Below, piece by piece: positions 14,725 to 22,825 of a DNA stretch of 37,875 nt. Each line of letters begins with the position of its first letter. Positions within the stretch are counted from its first letter, which is position 1. The stretch spans positions 1-37,875 of the forward strand of contig LDXR01000022.1 in assembly GCA_001443495.1 (NCBI GenBank), given 5' to 3'. A program made the translations under genes and the position numbers. Below the pieces are notes generated by a model, which was not told where the DNA came from, made no database searches, and was given only the letters and a program-made list of their open reading frames with translations. The stretch is from a candidate division NC10 bacterium CSP1-5 (GTDB taxonomy: Bacteria > Methylomirabilota > Methylomirabilia > Methylomirabilales > CSP1-5).

Positions 14725-14997
14725 TTATCTTACGGCCTTCTTCAGTCCCGCTCCCGGCCGGAAGCGGACGACCCTCGCCGCGGGGATCCTGATCGTCTTC
14801 CCGGTCTGGGGATTCCGCCCCGCGCGGGCCTTGCGCCGTCCCGTGCCAAAAGTCCCAAACCCCACCAGCGTGACCTTCTGCCCCTTCTTCAGGGTATCCT
14901 TCACCGCCTTCAGCGCGGTCTCCAGTGCGGTCTCGGCGGCCCGTTTGGTTACCTTGGCATCCTTGGCCATCCGGTCAACCAGCTGCGCTTTCGTCAT
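14725..14997 (-). CDS. HU-family DNA-binding protein (first copy)
   Basis: This is a 90-residue nucleoid protein of the HU/IHF family. The N-terminal helices are MTKAQLVDRMAKDAKVTKRAAETAL, followed by the conserved KVTLVGFGTFGTGRRKARAGRNPQTGK, with the DNA-intercalating RNPQTG arm tip, and the IRIPAARVVRFRPGAGLKKAV end. It acts as a dimer that bends DNA. A terminator follows it. A paralogue lies at 20436; the two differ mostly in helix 1-2 and the arm flank, so heterodimers are possible. Confidence 0.96.
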   Translation of the reverse strand: MTKAQLVDRMAKDAKVTKRAAETALETALKAVKDTLKKGQKVTLVGFGTFGTGRRKARAGRNPQTGKTIRIPAARVVRFRPGAGLKKAVR

Positions 14998-15062
14998 CGC
15001 CTCTCCTCCCCTTCCCCGATCGTTTCCACCCAGAGGCGGGCTCGTGCACGCCCCCCATTTCC

Positions 15063-15344
15063 TTACTTCAAGACGCGGGCCTTCTGGAGCAACTCCTCAA
15101 GACCCTTCCGAGCCGCCTGCTCTTCCTTGAGCCGGCCCTCTGCCTCTGCGAGCGCGGATGTGAGCTTCTTCACCTCATTCCGCAGATTCTGCATTTCCAC
15201 ACCCGTCTTCGATTTCAGATCGCTCAGCTCCGCTTGCAAGGCAGACACCTGAGTGGACGCCTGTCGGGACTGCCAGAAGTATGCGATCCCGAACCCGATG
15301 AGGATCGCCACGGCAATGAGAACGATAACCGCCGGTGGCCTCAT
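15063..15344 (-). CDS. Small membrane-anchored coiled-coil protein
   Basis: This 93-residue protein has an N-terminal membrane anchor (PAVIVLIAVAILIGFGIAYF, residues 4-23) and then an extended coiled coil to the end (VSALQAELSDLKSKTG, LRNEVKKLTSALAEAEGRLKEEQ). The layout is that of single-pass scaffold or LemA/YtxH-like small proteins, but no family was recognised. It lies between HU and the TPR gene on the same strand, with 65 and 77 base gaps. Confidence 0.65.
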   Translation of the reverse strand: MRPPAVIVLIAVAILIGFGIAYFWQSRQASTQVSALQAELSDLKSKTGVEMQNLRNEVKKLTSALAEAEGRLKEEQAARKGLEELLQKARVLK

Positions 15345-15421
15345 GACACACCATCCTCGATACCTTCACGTGCGAGGCAGTCTAGCACGGCCCCCGAACG
15401 GACCCAAGCACAATCTCCCCG

Positions 15422-16594
15422 CTATCCCCGAGGGTGCCGCGGCCTTCCCCGGTACGGTTCTGACAGATGCCGCTCGGCCGTCTCCTGGGCCAACCCTCGT
15501 CCCTCGATCTCGAGCGCCCGGTGATACGACTGGACCGCCCTATCCCGCTGCCCCTGCAGATCATAGATCATGCCGGTCCGCGTGTGGGCCCAGGCGGTGA
15601 TCCAGGCGAACTTGGCATTCCGCTGCTCGATCGCCTGGCGGAAGAAGGCCAGCGCCTCTTCATGGGCGCCCGCATCCATGGCAATCTTGCCTCGGAGCTG
15701 TAGATACCTGGGGGTGAGCTCTGAAGGAAAGTGAGGGTGCCTCTGCTCCAAGGCGATCCGGATCGCCTCGGCCACGGAGAGCGCCTGTGTGGTCTGATGC
15801 GCCTCGGAGTACAGAAAGGCCAGGAGAAACAGGAATTCAGGATTTCCCGGGTATCGGGCCGAAAGCAGCTCCGCGTAGGGGAGGGCCTCGGCGTACTGTT
15901 CTTCCCACCCGCTGAGGATGCGGGTCAGCGCGACCACCGCCGGGACGGCGGCGAAGGTCCCCTCCCGTGCCGCCCGCCTGAGTCTGTTGAGCCCGCGCTC
16001 GCGGTCCCCGGTGGGGAGCACCAGCGAGACGAACGGCTTGAGCAGTGCCGGAACCCGGGAGACGGCGTAGTCGTATAGCCCCAGAGGCCAGAGGGCATCA
16101 ACGCGCTGCGGGTCCATCTCGAGGACGCGCGTAAAGAGTTGGTGGCTCGCCCGGATCCCGCGGTAGGCCTCGAGATAGTTCTTCCGCGTCCGGTCCACCG
16201 CTCCCTTCACCCCACGGATCATCCCCAGAGCCAGCATCAGATCCGCATTGTCCGGCGTGGCCTGGAGGAGCGCCTCCCCGCGCACCACCACCGGCTCCAT
16301 GCGCGCGAGAAAACGATCGAGAACCTCTGTGATTTCCTCCTCGCCGCGCTCCTCTTGAACGGCCTGGTCCATATCGACGAGCCCCTCCAGTAAGGGAGAG
16401 AGCAGGTCACCCCCCGGGAGGTCCTTGAGCTGCCGGAACACCTCCCGGGCCTCGGCATAGTTCAGGTTCGCCATGTGGTCAATCCCGCGCACGATCTGCC
16501 GGGTCACATCCGCCGTGAGCTGGAAGGCTCCCCCGCCCTCCGCAGGGCGGACCAGGAAGAGGACGAGGACAAGCCCGGTGATCACCCGCCTCAT
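15422..16594 (-). CDS. Exported tetratricopeptide-repeat protein
   Basis: This 390-residue protein starts with a signal peptide (RRVITGLVLVLFLVRPAEGGG) and then contains helical repeats of TPR type: FARMEPVV..., NADLMLALGMIRGVKG, ALPYAELLSARYPGNPEFLFLLAFLYSEA, and two C-terminal units around AHEEALAFFRQAIEQRN and DRAVQSYHRALEIEGRG. It would act as a periplasmic or outer-membrane-associated scaffold. ATG 16594 is chosen because translation from 16687 would attach a 31-residue macro-domain-like leader ahead of the signal peptide. No enzyme motif is seen. Confidence 0.78.
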   Translation of the reverse strand: MRRVITGLVLVLFLVRPAEGGGAFQLTADVTRQIVRGIDHMANLNYAEAREVFRQLKDLPGGDLLSPLLEGLVDMDQAVQEERGEEEITEVLDRFLARMEPVVVRGEALLQATPDNADLMLALGMIRGVKGAVDRTRKNYLEAYRGIRASHQLFTRVLEMDPQRVDALWPLGLYDYAVSRVPALLKPFVSLVLPTGDRERGLNRLRRAAREGTFAAVPAVVALTRILSGWEEQYAEALPYAELLSARYPGNPEFLFLLAFLYSEAHQTTQALSVAEAIRIALEQRHPHFPSELTPRYLQLRGKIAMDAGAHEEALAFFRQAIEQRNAKFAWITAWAHTRTGMIYDLQGQRDRAVQSYHRALEIEGRGLAQETAERHLSEPYRGRPRHPRG

Positions 16595-16612
16595 GGTGTG
16601 GCCTTTCTGTCC

Positions 16613-16687
16613 GCTGTTGGCGGCGTTGACGATGGCCTCGCAGGCGGCCTCGAGGATGCTCCCCTGCTGAACCTTGATCTGCACCAT
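16613..16687 (-). pseudogene. Remnant of a macro-domain gene (N-terminal fragment)
   Basis: In frame with the TPR gene and directly before it, about 25 codons read MVQIKVQQGSILEAA followed by EAIVNAANSG. This is the N-terminal strand, the ADP-ribose-contacting D/E-A-I-V-N-A-A-N-S block of macro domains. The homology stops there: the GGGGV loop and the rest are missing and the signal peptide of the TPR protein begins seven residues later. It is most simply a deletion scar of an ADP-ribose-binding protein gene. Confidence 0.65.
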
Positions 16688-16690
16688 CCA

Positions 16691-16719
16691 TTGACCCGGG
16701 ATGACGTCGGTGGTAATGA
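16691..16719 (+). promoter_or_regulatory. Sigma70-type promoter for the MBL-fold hydrolase and pyrF
   Basis: TTGACC (16691-16696) and TAATGA (16714-16719) are 17 bases apart, with a TG immediately before the -10 (extended type). It abuts the start of the macro remnant on the other strand. The start near 16726 would give a leader of about 40 bases to ATG 16766. Confidence 0.6.
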
Positions 16720-16765
16720 TATTATGATACGGTATGTCCAGCCCACCCCCAAAAGGAAATCCGGT

Positions 16766-17533
16766 ATGGAGGTGACGGTCCTCGGATCGGGGACTGCCAT
16801 TCCATCGGCCGAGCGGGCCTCGCCTGGTTACTTCGTTCAGGTGGCGAATGAGTCACTCCTGCTCGACGGCGGCACCGGCACGCTGCACCAACTGGTTCGG
16901 GCCGGTTCCTGCCTCGGAGCGTTAGATCGAGTGCTCTATACTCACTACCACCCCGATCACGTGGGGGATTTTCCCCACCTCCTCTTTGCCCTTCGGAGCC
17001 GCGAGATCGGACGGCACCGTCCCCTCTGGGTGGGCGGGCCTCCAGGGCTCAAGCGCCACTACCACCTCCTGGGCGAATTGTACGGCTCATGGGTGGCCAA
17101 TCTGCCCTTCGTCCTCGAGCTCAACGAACTCAAGGCGGGGACGATCGACTTGGGCGCGTGGCGCCTGACAGCGCGGCCCGTCCCCCACACCGATGTCAGT
17201 CTGGCGTATCGAATCGACGCCGCTCAAGGCTCCGTCGTCTACTCCGGTGACACCGACTACTCCGAAGATCTGATCCGGCTGGCGAAGGGCGCCGATCTTC
17301 TCATTCTCGAATGCGCCTTTCCGGACGGCCAGAAGGTCACGGGGCACCTGACGCCGAGCCTGGCCGGCGAGATCGCCGCGCACGCCGGTGTGAAGCGGCT
17401 GCTGCTCACCCACTTTTCTCCGGCCTGCGTGGGGCATGACCTGCTCTCCCCCTGCCAGAAGCAGTTCCCAGGGGAGGTCCTGTTGGCCCGGGACCTGATG
17501 CGGCTCACGGTGGGCAACCGAGGGGGGCGATGA
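16766..17533 (+). CDS. MBL-fold metallo-hydrolase, RNase Z-like
   Basis: This is a 255-residue metallo-beta-lactamase fold enzyme. The start MEVTVLGSGTAIPS is typical of the RNase Z/ElaC branch. The zinc site is THYHPDHVGDFPHLL (HxHxDH), with a later His in ARPVPHTD, Asp in VVYSGDTDYSEDL, and His in LLTHFSP. The C-terminus lacks the long exosite arm of tRNase Z, so it may be a phosphodiesterase or other hydrolase of the same clade. AAAAGGAAAT supports ATG 16766 over an upstream ATG at 16724. The stop overlaps the pyrF start (ATGA). Confidence 0.87.
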   Translation: MEVTVLGSGTAIPSAERASPGYFVQVANESLLLDGGTGTLHQLVRAGSCLGALDRVLYTHYHPDHVGDFPHLLFALRSREIGRHRPLWVGGPPGLKRHYHLLGELYGSWVANLPFVLELNELKAGTIDLGAWRLTARPVPHTDVSLAYRIDAAQGSVVYSGDTDYSEDLIRLAKGADLLILECAFPDGQKVTGHLTPSLAGEIAAHAGVKRLLLTHFSPACVGHDLLSPCQKQFPGEVLLARDLMRLTVGNRGGR

Positions 17534-18246
17534 CTGCCCGAGATCGGTTAATCCTCGCCCTGGACCTCCCCTCGCTCGAATTGGCCGAGGGAATGGTCAA
17601 ACGACTGCACGGAACGATCCATCTCTTCAAGGTTGGCCTCGCCCTGTTCACCGCCGCGGGTCCCCGGGTGATCAGCCGGATTCATGAGCAGGGAGGACGG
17701 GTCTTCCTCGATCTCAAGTTCCACGACATTCCCCAGACGGTGGCCGCCGCCGTGGCGAAGGCTGTCGAGTGGGGGGTCTTCATGCTGGACCTCCATGTGG
17801 CAGGGGGGCGGGAGATGATGCGGGCGGCGGCGGAGGCCGTCGTCGAAAGGGCGGAGGCCGTCGGCATCGAGCGCCCCCGCCTGATTGGGGTCACCGTCCT
17901 CACGAGCCTGACCCAGGGCGATCTCCAGGCGCTGGGCATCGGGTGGGGAGTCGAAGAGCAGACCCTCGCCCTCGCCCGCCTGGCGAAGGAGTCGGGACTC
18001 GACGGGGTGGTGACCTCGCCTCACGAGGTTCGAGCCATCCGGCGGCGGTTCGGCCCCGACCTCCTCGTGGTCACGCCGGGCATCCGACCGAAGGCGGCCG
18101 AGCCCGACGACCAGCGCCGGATCGCGACGGCCCGCGAGGCAGTCAGAGCGGGTGCGGATTACGTGGTGGGGGGGCGTCCAATCCTTACGGCGGCGGATCC
18201 GGTAGAGGCGGCGGAACAGCTCGTGGCAGAAATGGAGACGCCGTGA
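17530..18246 (+). CDS. pyrF: Orotidine 5'-phosphate decarboxylase
   Basis: This enzyme converts OMP to UMP, the last step of de novo pyrimidine synthesis. It has 238 residues and the class I bacterial layout: LILALDLPS at the N-terminus, LFKVGLALFTAAG, the catalytic block VFLDLKFHDIPQTVAAA (Asp-Lys-Asp array), then GVTVLTSL, VVTPGIRP and the phosphate-binding ADYVVGGRPI. It overlaps the MBL hydrolase gene by four bases, so it is translationally coupled to it. It is intact. Confidence 0.97.
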   Translation: MTARDRLILALDLPSLELAEGMVKRLHGTIHLFKVGLALFTAAGPRVISRIHEQGGRVFLDLKFHDIPQTVAAAVAKAVEWGVFMLDLHVAGGREMMRAAAEAVVERAEAVGIERPRLIGVTVLTSLTQGDLQALGIGWGVEEQTLALARLAKESGLDGVVTSPHEVRAIRRRFGPDLLVVTPGIRPKAAEPDDQRRIATAREAVRAGADYVVGGRPILTAADPVEAAEQLVAEMETP

Positions 18247-18296
18247 AAGGCCCCCCGCAGACCTTCGATGTCCACTGAACTTCGAGGGAGGAGATC

Positions 18297-18815
18297 ATGG
18301 CCTATCAGCATCTGCACGTCGCGACCGCCGATGGCGTGACCACAATCACCATCAACCGCCCCCAGGCCCTCAACGTCCTGACCGCAGTCACCATGCAGGA
18401 GCTCGAACAGGCTTTCCTCGCAGCCCACCACGACCCCGCCGTGCGGGTGGTGATCACCCAGCGCCTCCCCCGACAGGTGGGGCGCAAGCACGCCATGGCG
18501 CTCATCCTGACCGGAGAAATGATCGACGCCCAGGAGGCCTACCGGATCGGCCTCGTGAATAAGGTGGTCCCATTGAAAGATCTGATGGCCGAGGCGGTGA
18601 AGCTCGCGCGGCTCCTGGCGAGCAAGTCCCCGACCGCGCTGCAGCTCTGTCTCGAGGCCGTGAACCGCGGATGCGAGATGGCGCTCGATGAAGGCCTCGA
18701 ATATGAGGCGACCCTTTTCGCTATGGCGGTCGCATCCGGGGATGCCCAGGAGGGAACGCAGGCCTTCCTGGAGAAGCGCACCCCCGTCTGGGCGCGTGCG
18801 CGCCAACTCGGCTAG
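18297..18815 (+). pseudogene. Internally deleted enoyl-CoA hydratase/isomerase
   Basis: The frame is open for 172 codons, but crotonase-family enzymes are about 255-260. The N-terminus (VTTITINRPQALNVLT) is normal to DPAVRVVI-T, and the sequence then jumps to QRLPRQVGRKHAMALILTGEMIDAQEAYRIGLVNKVVP. The family normally has about 85 residues between, including the AGADI oxyanion-hole segment, the GGGxEL block with the first catalytic Glu, and the GGT before QRLPR. ACC is shared at the junction, consistent with an in-frame deletion by microhomology. Ribosome site GAGGGAGGAG is good, so it may still be translated, but the catalytic centre is gone. CoA-binding only is possible. Confidence 0.8.
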
Positions 18816-18826
18816 GAAGCTGGAAG

Positions 18827-18897
18827 GCTGGGACGCTAGAAGGCGAATCCAAGCGTCTTGTGATCCCCTAAGCGTTCCAGCATTCTAGCCTCCCAGC
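18827..18897. repeat. Imperfect inverted repeat between crotonase remnant and rarA
   Basis: GCTGGGACGCTAGAAGGC (18827-18844) is nearly complementary to GCATTCTAGCCTCCCAGC (18880-18897), with two mismatches. Related shorter copies (GCTGGAAGGCT, AGCGTTCCAGC) flank the loop. The pattern suggests a dispersed intergenic palindrome or bidirectional transcript end. Confidence 0.55.
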
Positions 18898-18917
18898 GTG
18901 CTAGCAGGTGTTTCGTG

Positions 18918-20279
18918 ATGGAGCTGTTCGAGCAACCCAAGAGTCGAGAGCACAAGGATCGGGCGCCCCTCGCCGATCGCATGCGGCCCAGGACCCTCCA
19001 GGAGTTTGTGGGGCAGACGCACCTGTTGGGCGAGGGCAGGGTCCTTGCCCTCGCGCTGGACCGGGGCGAGGTCCCATCGATGATACTCTGGGGGCCCCCG
19101 GGGTCGGGCAAGACCACGCTCGCGTATCTGATCGCCGAGCGCATGCGTGCGGCATTCGTCCCCTTCTCCGCGGTCACCGCCGGCATCAAGGAGATCAGAG
19201 AGGTCATGAAGCAGGCCCAGTGGCATGCAGAGCGGGAAGGACGGCGGACCATCCTCTTTGTCGACGAGATTCACCGCTTCAACAAGGCCCAGCAGGATGC
19301 CTTTCTCCCCCATGTGGAAAAGGGGACGATCATCCTGATCGGGGCCACGACGGAGAATCCCTCCTTCGAGGTGGTGGCCCCGCTCCTCTCACGGGTGAAG
19401 GTTTTTCGCCTTAACCCGCTCACGGAGGCAGAGCTTGACCGCATTGTCCAGCGCGCCCTGGAGGATCAGGAACGGGGCCTTGGCGTCTTGAGACCACAGC
19501 TCCCCCCGGAGGGCCTGCAGCATCTGCTCCGCCTGGCCTCGGGCGATGCTCGCACGGTCCTCAATACGCTCGAGCTCGCCGCCCAGATCGCCTCCCGAAG
19601 CCAGGACGGCATGCTCGAGGTCACCCTCACCGCCGTCGAGGAGGCGGCCCAGCGCCGAACCCTCCTGTACGACAAGGCGGGTGATGAGCACTACGCCCTC
19701 ATCTCCGCCCTCCACAAGAGCGTCCGGGACAGTGACCCCGACGCGGCGCTCTACTGGCTGGCCCGCATGCTCGCTGCCGGGGAAGATCCCCTCTACATCG
19801 CACGGCGGCTCATCCGCATCGCCTCAGAGGACATCGGTAACGCCGATCCGTCCGCCCTCTCGGTGGCAGTGACGGCGAAAGAGGCGTACCACTTTCTCGG
19901 AAGTCCGGAAGGGGAGTTGGCCCTGGCTCAGTGCACCTGTTATCTTGCGACCGCCCCGAAATCGAACGCAGTCTACCGCGCCTACGAAGAGGCCCGGCGT
20001 GATGTAGAGCAGGGGCCCATCGCGCCGGTGCCGCTCCATCTGCAGAACGCGCCGACCCCACTGATGAGAGGCCTGGGCTACGGAGCGGGCTACCGATACG
20101 CCCATGACGCCCCCGATGCCCTCGTAGACCAAGAGCACCTGCCGCCGGAGTTGCAAGGCCGCACCTACTACCAGCCCACAGACCGGGGCTACGAAGCCGA
20201 GATCCGGCGCCGGCTCGCGGAGTGGCGCACCCGGCTCAAGGCGGAATCTCCCGACCCGCATGCCGAACCTCGCGGCTGA
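18918..20279 (+). CDS. rarA: Replication-associated recombination protein A (MgsA/RarA) ATPase
   Basis: This 453-residue AAA+ protein acts at stalled replication forks as a tetrameric DNA-dependent ATPase of the RarA/WRNIP1 family. Motifs in order: [20 protein letters not shown], Walker [10 protein letters not shown], sensor region [12 protein letters not shown], Walker [29 protein letters not shown], then the C-terminal clamp-loader-like helical part with [39 protein letters not shown] and the Pro-rich end. GTG 18915 directly precedes the ATG at 18918; the ATG is preferred. The upstream palindromic spacer separates it from the crotonase remnant. Confidence 0.95.
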   Translation: MELFEQPKSREHKDRAPLADRMRPRTLQEFVGQTHLLGEGRVLALALDRGEVPSMILWGPPGSGKTTLAYLIAERMRAAFVPFSAVTAGIKEIREVMKQAQWHAEREGRRTILFVDEIHRFNKAQQDAFLPHVEKGTIILIGATTENPSFEVVAPLLSRVKVFRLNPLTEAELDRIVQRALEDQERGLGVLRPQLPPEGLQHLLRLASGDARTVLNTLELAAQIASRSQDGMLEVTLTAVEEAAQRRTLLYDKAGDEHYALISALHKSVRDSDPDAALYWLARMLAAGEDPLYIARRLIRIASEDIGNADPSALSVAVTAKEAYHFLGSPEGELALAQCTCYLATAPKSNAVYRAYEEARRDVEQGPIAPVPLHLQNAPTPLMRGLGYGAGYRYAHDAPDALVDQEHLPPELQGRTYYQPTDRGYEAEIRRRLAEWRTRLKAESPDPHAEPRG

Positions 20280-20334
20280 GCCTCCGAAGCCTCCCCAGGG
20301 GGCCGGCGGCCTCGATTCTCGGGCGACTTTCTCC

Positions 20335-20363
20335 TTGACACTGATACACCTCTCTGGTATATC
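20335..20363 (+). promoter_or_regulatory. Strong promoter for the second HU gene
   Basis: A perfect TTGACA (20335-20340) and TATATC (20358-20363), spaced by 17, are joined by a TG one base before the -10. The start near 20370 leaves a leader of about 65 bases ending in AAAGGAGGTGACTCGAT. Confidence 0.8.
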
Positions 20364-20435
20364 CAAACCATTCCCATCTCCCCCCGTTGTCATTCCGTCT
20401 TGATCATTGCGCCAGGCGAAAGGAGGTGACTCGAT

Positions 20436-20708
20436 ATGACCAAGGCGGGGCTGGTCGCCGCAATGGCAAAGGCCTCAGGGATCACCAAGAAGGCCGCCGA
20501 AACCGCCCTTGAGAGCACCCTGAAGTCGATACGCGACTCCCTCAAGAGAGGGAAGAAGGTGACGTTGGTAGGCTTCGGCACGTTCTCCGTCGCCCGGCGG
20601 GCGGCCCGGAATGGTCGGAACCCCCAGACCGGAAGAGCCATTCGCATCCCAGCAGCCAGGGTTCCACGGTTCAGGGCGGGTAAGGATCTCAAGAACGCCG
20701 TAAAATAG
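20436..20708 (+). CDS. HU-family DNA-binding protein (second copy)
   Basis: This 90-residue HU/IHF-family protein has the usual layout: MTKAGLVAAMAKASGITKKAAETAL helices, KKVTLVGFGTFSVARRAARNGRNPQTGRAIRIPAARV with the RNPQTG beta-arm tip, and a Lys-rich end. It has its own strong promoter, a very strong ribosome site and a terminator immediately downstream, so it is a monocistronic, probably highly expressed gene. The copy at 14725 is weaker in these signals. Together they could give HU homo- or heterodimers. Confidence 0.96.
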   Translation: MTKAGLVAAMAKASGITKKAAETALESTLKSIRDSLKRGKKVTLVGFGTFSVARRAARNGRNPQTGRAIRIPAARVPRFRAGKDLKNAVK

Positions 20709-20728
20709 TCATCCTCCACGATAACGCG

Positions 20729-20760
20729 AAAAGCCGGAAGGTGATCCCTTCCGGCTTTTT
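20729..20760 (+). terminator. Intrinsic terminator of the second HU gene
   Basis: AAAAGCCGGAAGG (20729-20741) pairs with CCTTCCGGCTTTT (20747-20759) around a TGATC loop, then a T run. It is 20 bases after the HU stop. Confidence 0.93.
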
Positions 20761-20786
20761 CTCTTCTTCGGCATGGCCCGTGGCCT

Positions 20787-21416
20787 CTAGGCACGCAAGG
20801 CCCTGACCGCCGCCGAAACATCGGGGGCCGCCATGACCGCAGAGATGACGGCGACCCCGTCTGCCCCGGCGGTGCGCACCTCCGACCGATTCGCCGCGGT
20901 GATCCCCCCGATGGCGACGATGGGCAATCCGATCCTCGGCCGGACCTCACGGATAAGCTCGAGGCCCACGGGAGGCCCGTACAAGGCCTTGGACGGCGTA
21001 TAGAAGATGGGCCCCAGCACGATGAAGTCGGCTCCGCCCTGCTGGGCCTCTTCCGCCTCGGCGAGCGAGTGACAGGAAACGCCCAGCAGCCGTGTGGGGC
21101 CTAACAGACGACGGGCGACGACGGGCGGAAGACCTCGTTGGCTCAGATGGACCCCGTTGGCCCCCACGGCCAGCGCCACATCGATTCGGTCATTGATGAG
21201 CAGCAGCCCCCCGACGGGCGTGATGAGCTGAAGGAGGCGTTCGGCCAGCGCCGTCATCTCCCGGGCTTCCAGATCCTTCTCGCGCAACTGAAAGACCCTG
21301 GCGCCCCCTTGTATACAGGCCCCCACGACCTCTTCAAGCGATCTGCCGGAGGTCTGTGTGCGATCGGTGATTACATACAACCCCCACGTCCGGGGATCTT
21401 CGATGGGCGCTTTCAT
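20787..21416 (-). CDS. thiE: Thiamine-phosphate synthase
   Basis: This 209-residue TIM-barrel enzyme joins HMP-PP and the thiazole phosphate carboxylate to make thiamine monophosphate. Family wording: GLYVITDRT, VFQLREKDL (pyrophosphate and metal site region), LLINDRIDVALAVGANGVHLSQ, SCHSLAEAEEAQQGGADFIVLGPIFYT, and VAIGGITAANRSEV followed by GADGVAVISAV. It is at the expected length and looks intact. It lies on the same strand as thiS-thiG but is separated from them by a plus-strand island at 21606-22724. No TPP riboswitch motif was seen upstream. Confidence 0.95.
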   Translation of the reverse strand: MKAPIEDPRTWGLYVITDRTQTSGRSLEEVVGACIQGGARVFQLREKDLEAREMTALAERLLQLITPVGGLLLINDRIDVALAVGANGVHLSQRGLPPVVARRLLGPTRLLGVSCHSLAEAEEAQQGGADFIVLGPIFYTPSKALYGPPVGLELIREVRPRIGLPIVAIGGITAANRSEVRTAGADGVAVISAVMAAPDVSAAVRALRA

Positions 21417-21605
21417 CGCTTCACCGTTGACCGGTCTGCGTGTCGGGCTCCACGCTCCGCACTATAGCCTATTCGCGAGATCCGTTGCCATCCGTTTCAT
21501 GTCGCAGATCTCATTGAACCGTGTTATAGATCACATCAGGTCGTGCGCTGAGACTCGCGCATGTCCCGTCTTCTTAGACCCAAGAGGACAAGGAGGTCCG
21601 GTGCC

Positions 21606-21830
21606 GTGTGGGAAGGGACGGTGGTTTCCATTCACATCGCTCCGACCGGGGCGGCATCCACGGTGCCAGTCGTGCAGGTCCGCGCCATCGCCGGCAAAGG
21701 GCTGGAGGGTGACCTCGAGCGCCTGAGCCACCCAGGGGTCAGGGAGGCGTTGATTCACCGGGGCGGCCTGCGGGCGCAGATCCTTACAGAGGGTATGATC
21801 CGCGTGGGAGATACTGCAGGGGAGGTCTAA
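21606..21830 (+). pseudogene. Internally deleted MOSC-domain gene
   Basis: The frame encodes 74 residues. The first part (GTVVSIHIAPTG...VVQVRAIAGKGLEGD) is the N-terminus of a MOSC domain, which normally spans about 130-150 residues. The second part (LERLSHPGVREALIHRGGLRAQILTEGMIRVGD) is its C-terminus. The middle, which in MOSC proteins carries the conserved Cys and other sulfur-carrier residues, is missing. AGGAGG at 21591-21596 is well spaced from GTG 21606. The shape of the loss, an in-frame junction of family N- and C-termini, is the same as in the crotonase remnant at 18297. Confidence 0.65.
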
Positions 21831-21944
21831 AGGCGTTCGGCCAAGACCGGCGCAGCGCGAGTGCTCGCGGATGGTGATAACGGGTTCGTGTGCCGCGCCC
21901 CGCATGTTGGAAAACACCCGGGGTCATAGGAGCATAATTCCGGA

Positions 21945-22724
21945 ATGGACCATGAACCGCAGCATGGGCGCATCGACGTCGTAACCATTGGCACGCTGCG
22001 GCCGGACATCCTGGAATTCACCCTCTTATCCTTTCACCGCAAGTTCCTTCGCCAGTTCCAACGGGCCCGCCTCATCATCAACATCGACCCCATCGGCGAC
22101 GAGCGGCGCTCCACCGACGACGTGCTCAGGATCTGCGCGAAATACTTCTCCGAGATCACCCACCGCTGCCCGGACCAACCCCACTTTGCCACGGCGGTGA
22201 AATGGGCCTGGGAGCAGGTGGAAACCGAGATCTTCCTCCATCTGGAAGACGACTGGCTGCTCAAGCGAAACGTGGACGCGACGCGGATCGTGCGCGGGTT
22301 CGAAGCCGACCCCGACCTCGCCTCGTTGCGGTTCAACCTGACCCGCAACCCTTCCCGCGGGCCGCTCTATTTTCAGGGGCCGTCACTCAACCCGAGCGTG
22401 ATTCGCAGGCGCTTCCTGGAGGAAGTCCTCCCCTTCTTCTCGCCGCACCTGGACCCCGAAAAGCAATATACGTACCCGAATGACGCGCGGAGGGAGGTGC
22501 TTGCCCACTGGCGACACATACTGTACGGCGAGCCGGGTGAGGCGTCGTATGTCCTCGACATCGGCAAGAAATGGCGCCGCTTCCACGGATTCGCGAAATG
22601 GCAGCCCGGCAGTGGGGAATTGAGCTGGCGCAAGACGCCCGTCCCCCCGCTCAGGAAGACGTGGTATGCGCTCAAGCACGCCGCGTTCTCCCGTTACCTG
22701 CAGTATCTGGCGGGGCGCGGTTGA
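21945..22724 (+). CDS. Glycosyltransferase-like protein (GT-A type)
   Basis: This 259-residue protein has a putative GT-A layout: an N-terminal alpha/beta start (RIDVVTIGTLRPDILEFTLLSF), a strand with RARLIINIDPIGDE, then the acidic motif IFLHLEDDWLL (residues about 94-104), which resembles the DxD metal site of sugar-nucleotide transferases. No membrane span is evident. The C-terminal part (LDIGKKWRRFHGFAKWQPG) is basic and has no recognised domain. It lies with the MOSC remnant on the plus strand inside the thi genes, hence possibly acquired. I am not sure of the family; the acidic motif and start are the main evidence. Confidence 0.6.
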   Translation: MDHEPQHGRIDVVTIGTLRPDILEFTLLSFHRKFLRQFQRARLIINIDPIGDERRSTDDVLRICAKYFSEITHRCPDQPHFATAVKWAWEQVETEIFLHLEDDWLLKRNVDATRIVRGFEADPDLASLRFNLTRNPSRGPLYFQGPSLNPSVIRRRFLEEVLPFFSPHLDPEKQYTYPNDARREVLAHWRHILYGEPGEASYVLDIGKKWRRFHGFAKWQPGSGELSWRKTPVPPLRKTWYALKHAAFSRYLQYLAGRG

Positions 22725-22825
22725 CTGGGCTTTCCACCTGCAGATCACCATCCTGGAAGCGAAGGACGGAGCGCGGTCCTCCCCCCTGCGCCGGGAGGAA
22801 CGGAGAGGGGAGCGGGGAAGGACGG

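Noticed and set aside
14499-14792. Plus-strand frame across tRNA-Leu
   Set aside because: The tRNA on the minus strand is perfect in acceptor, anticodon and T arms; the frame is accidental.
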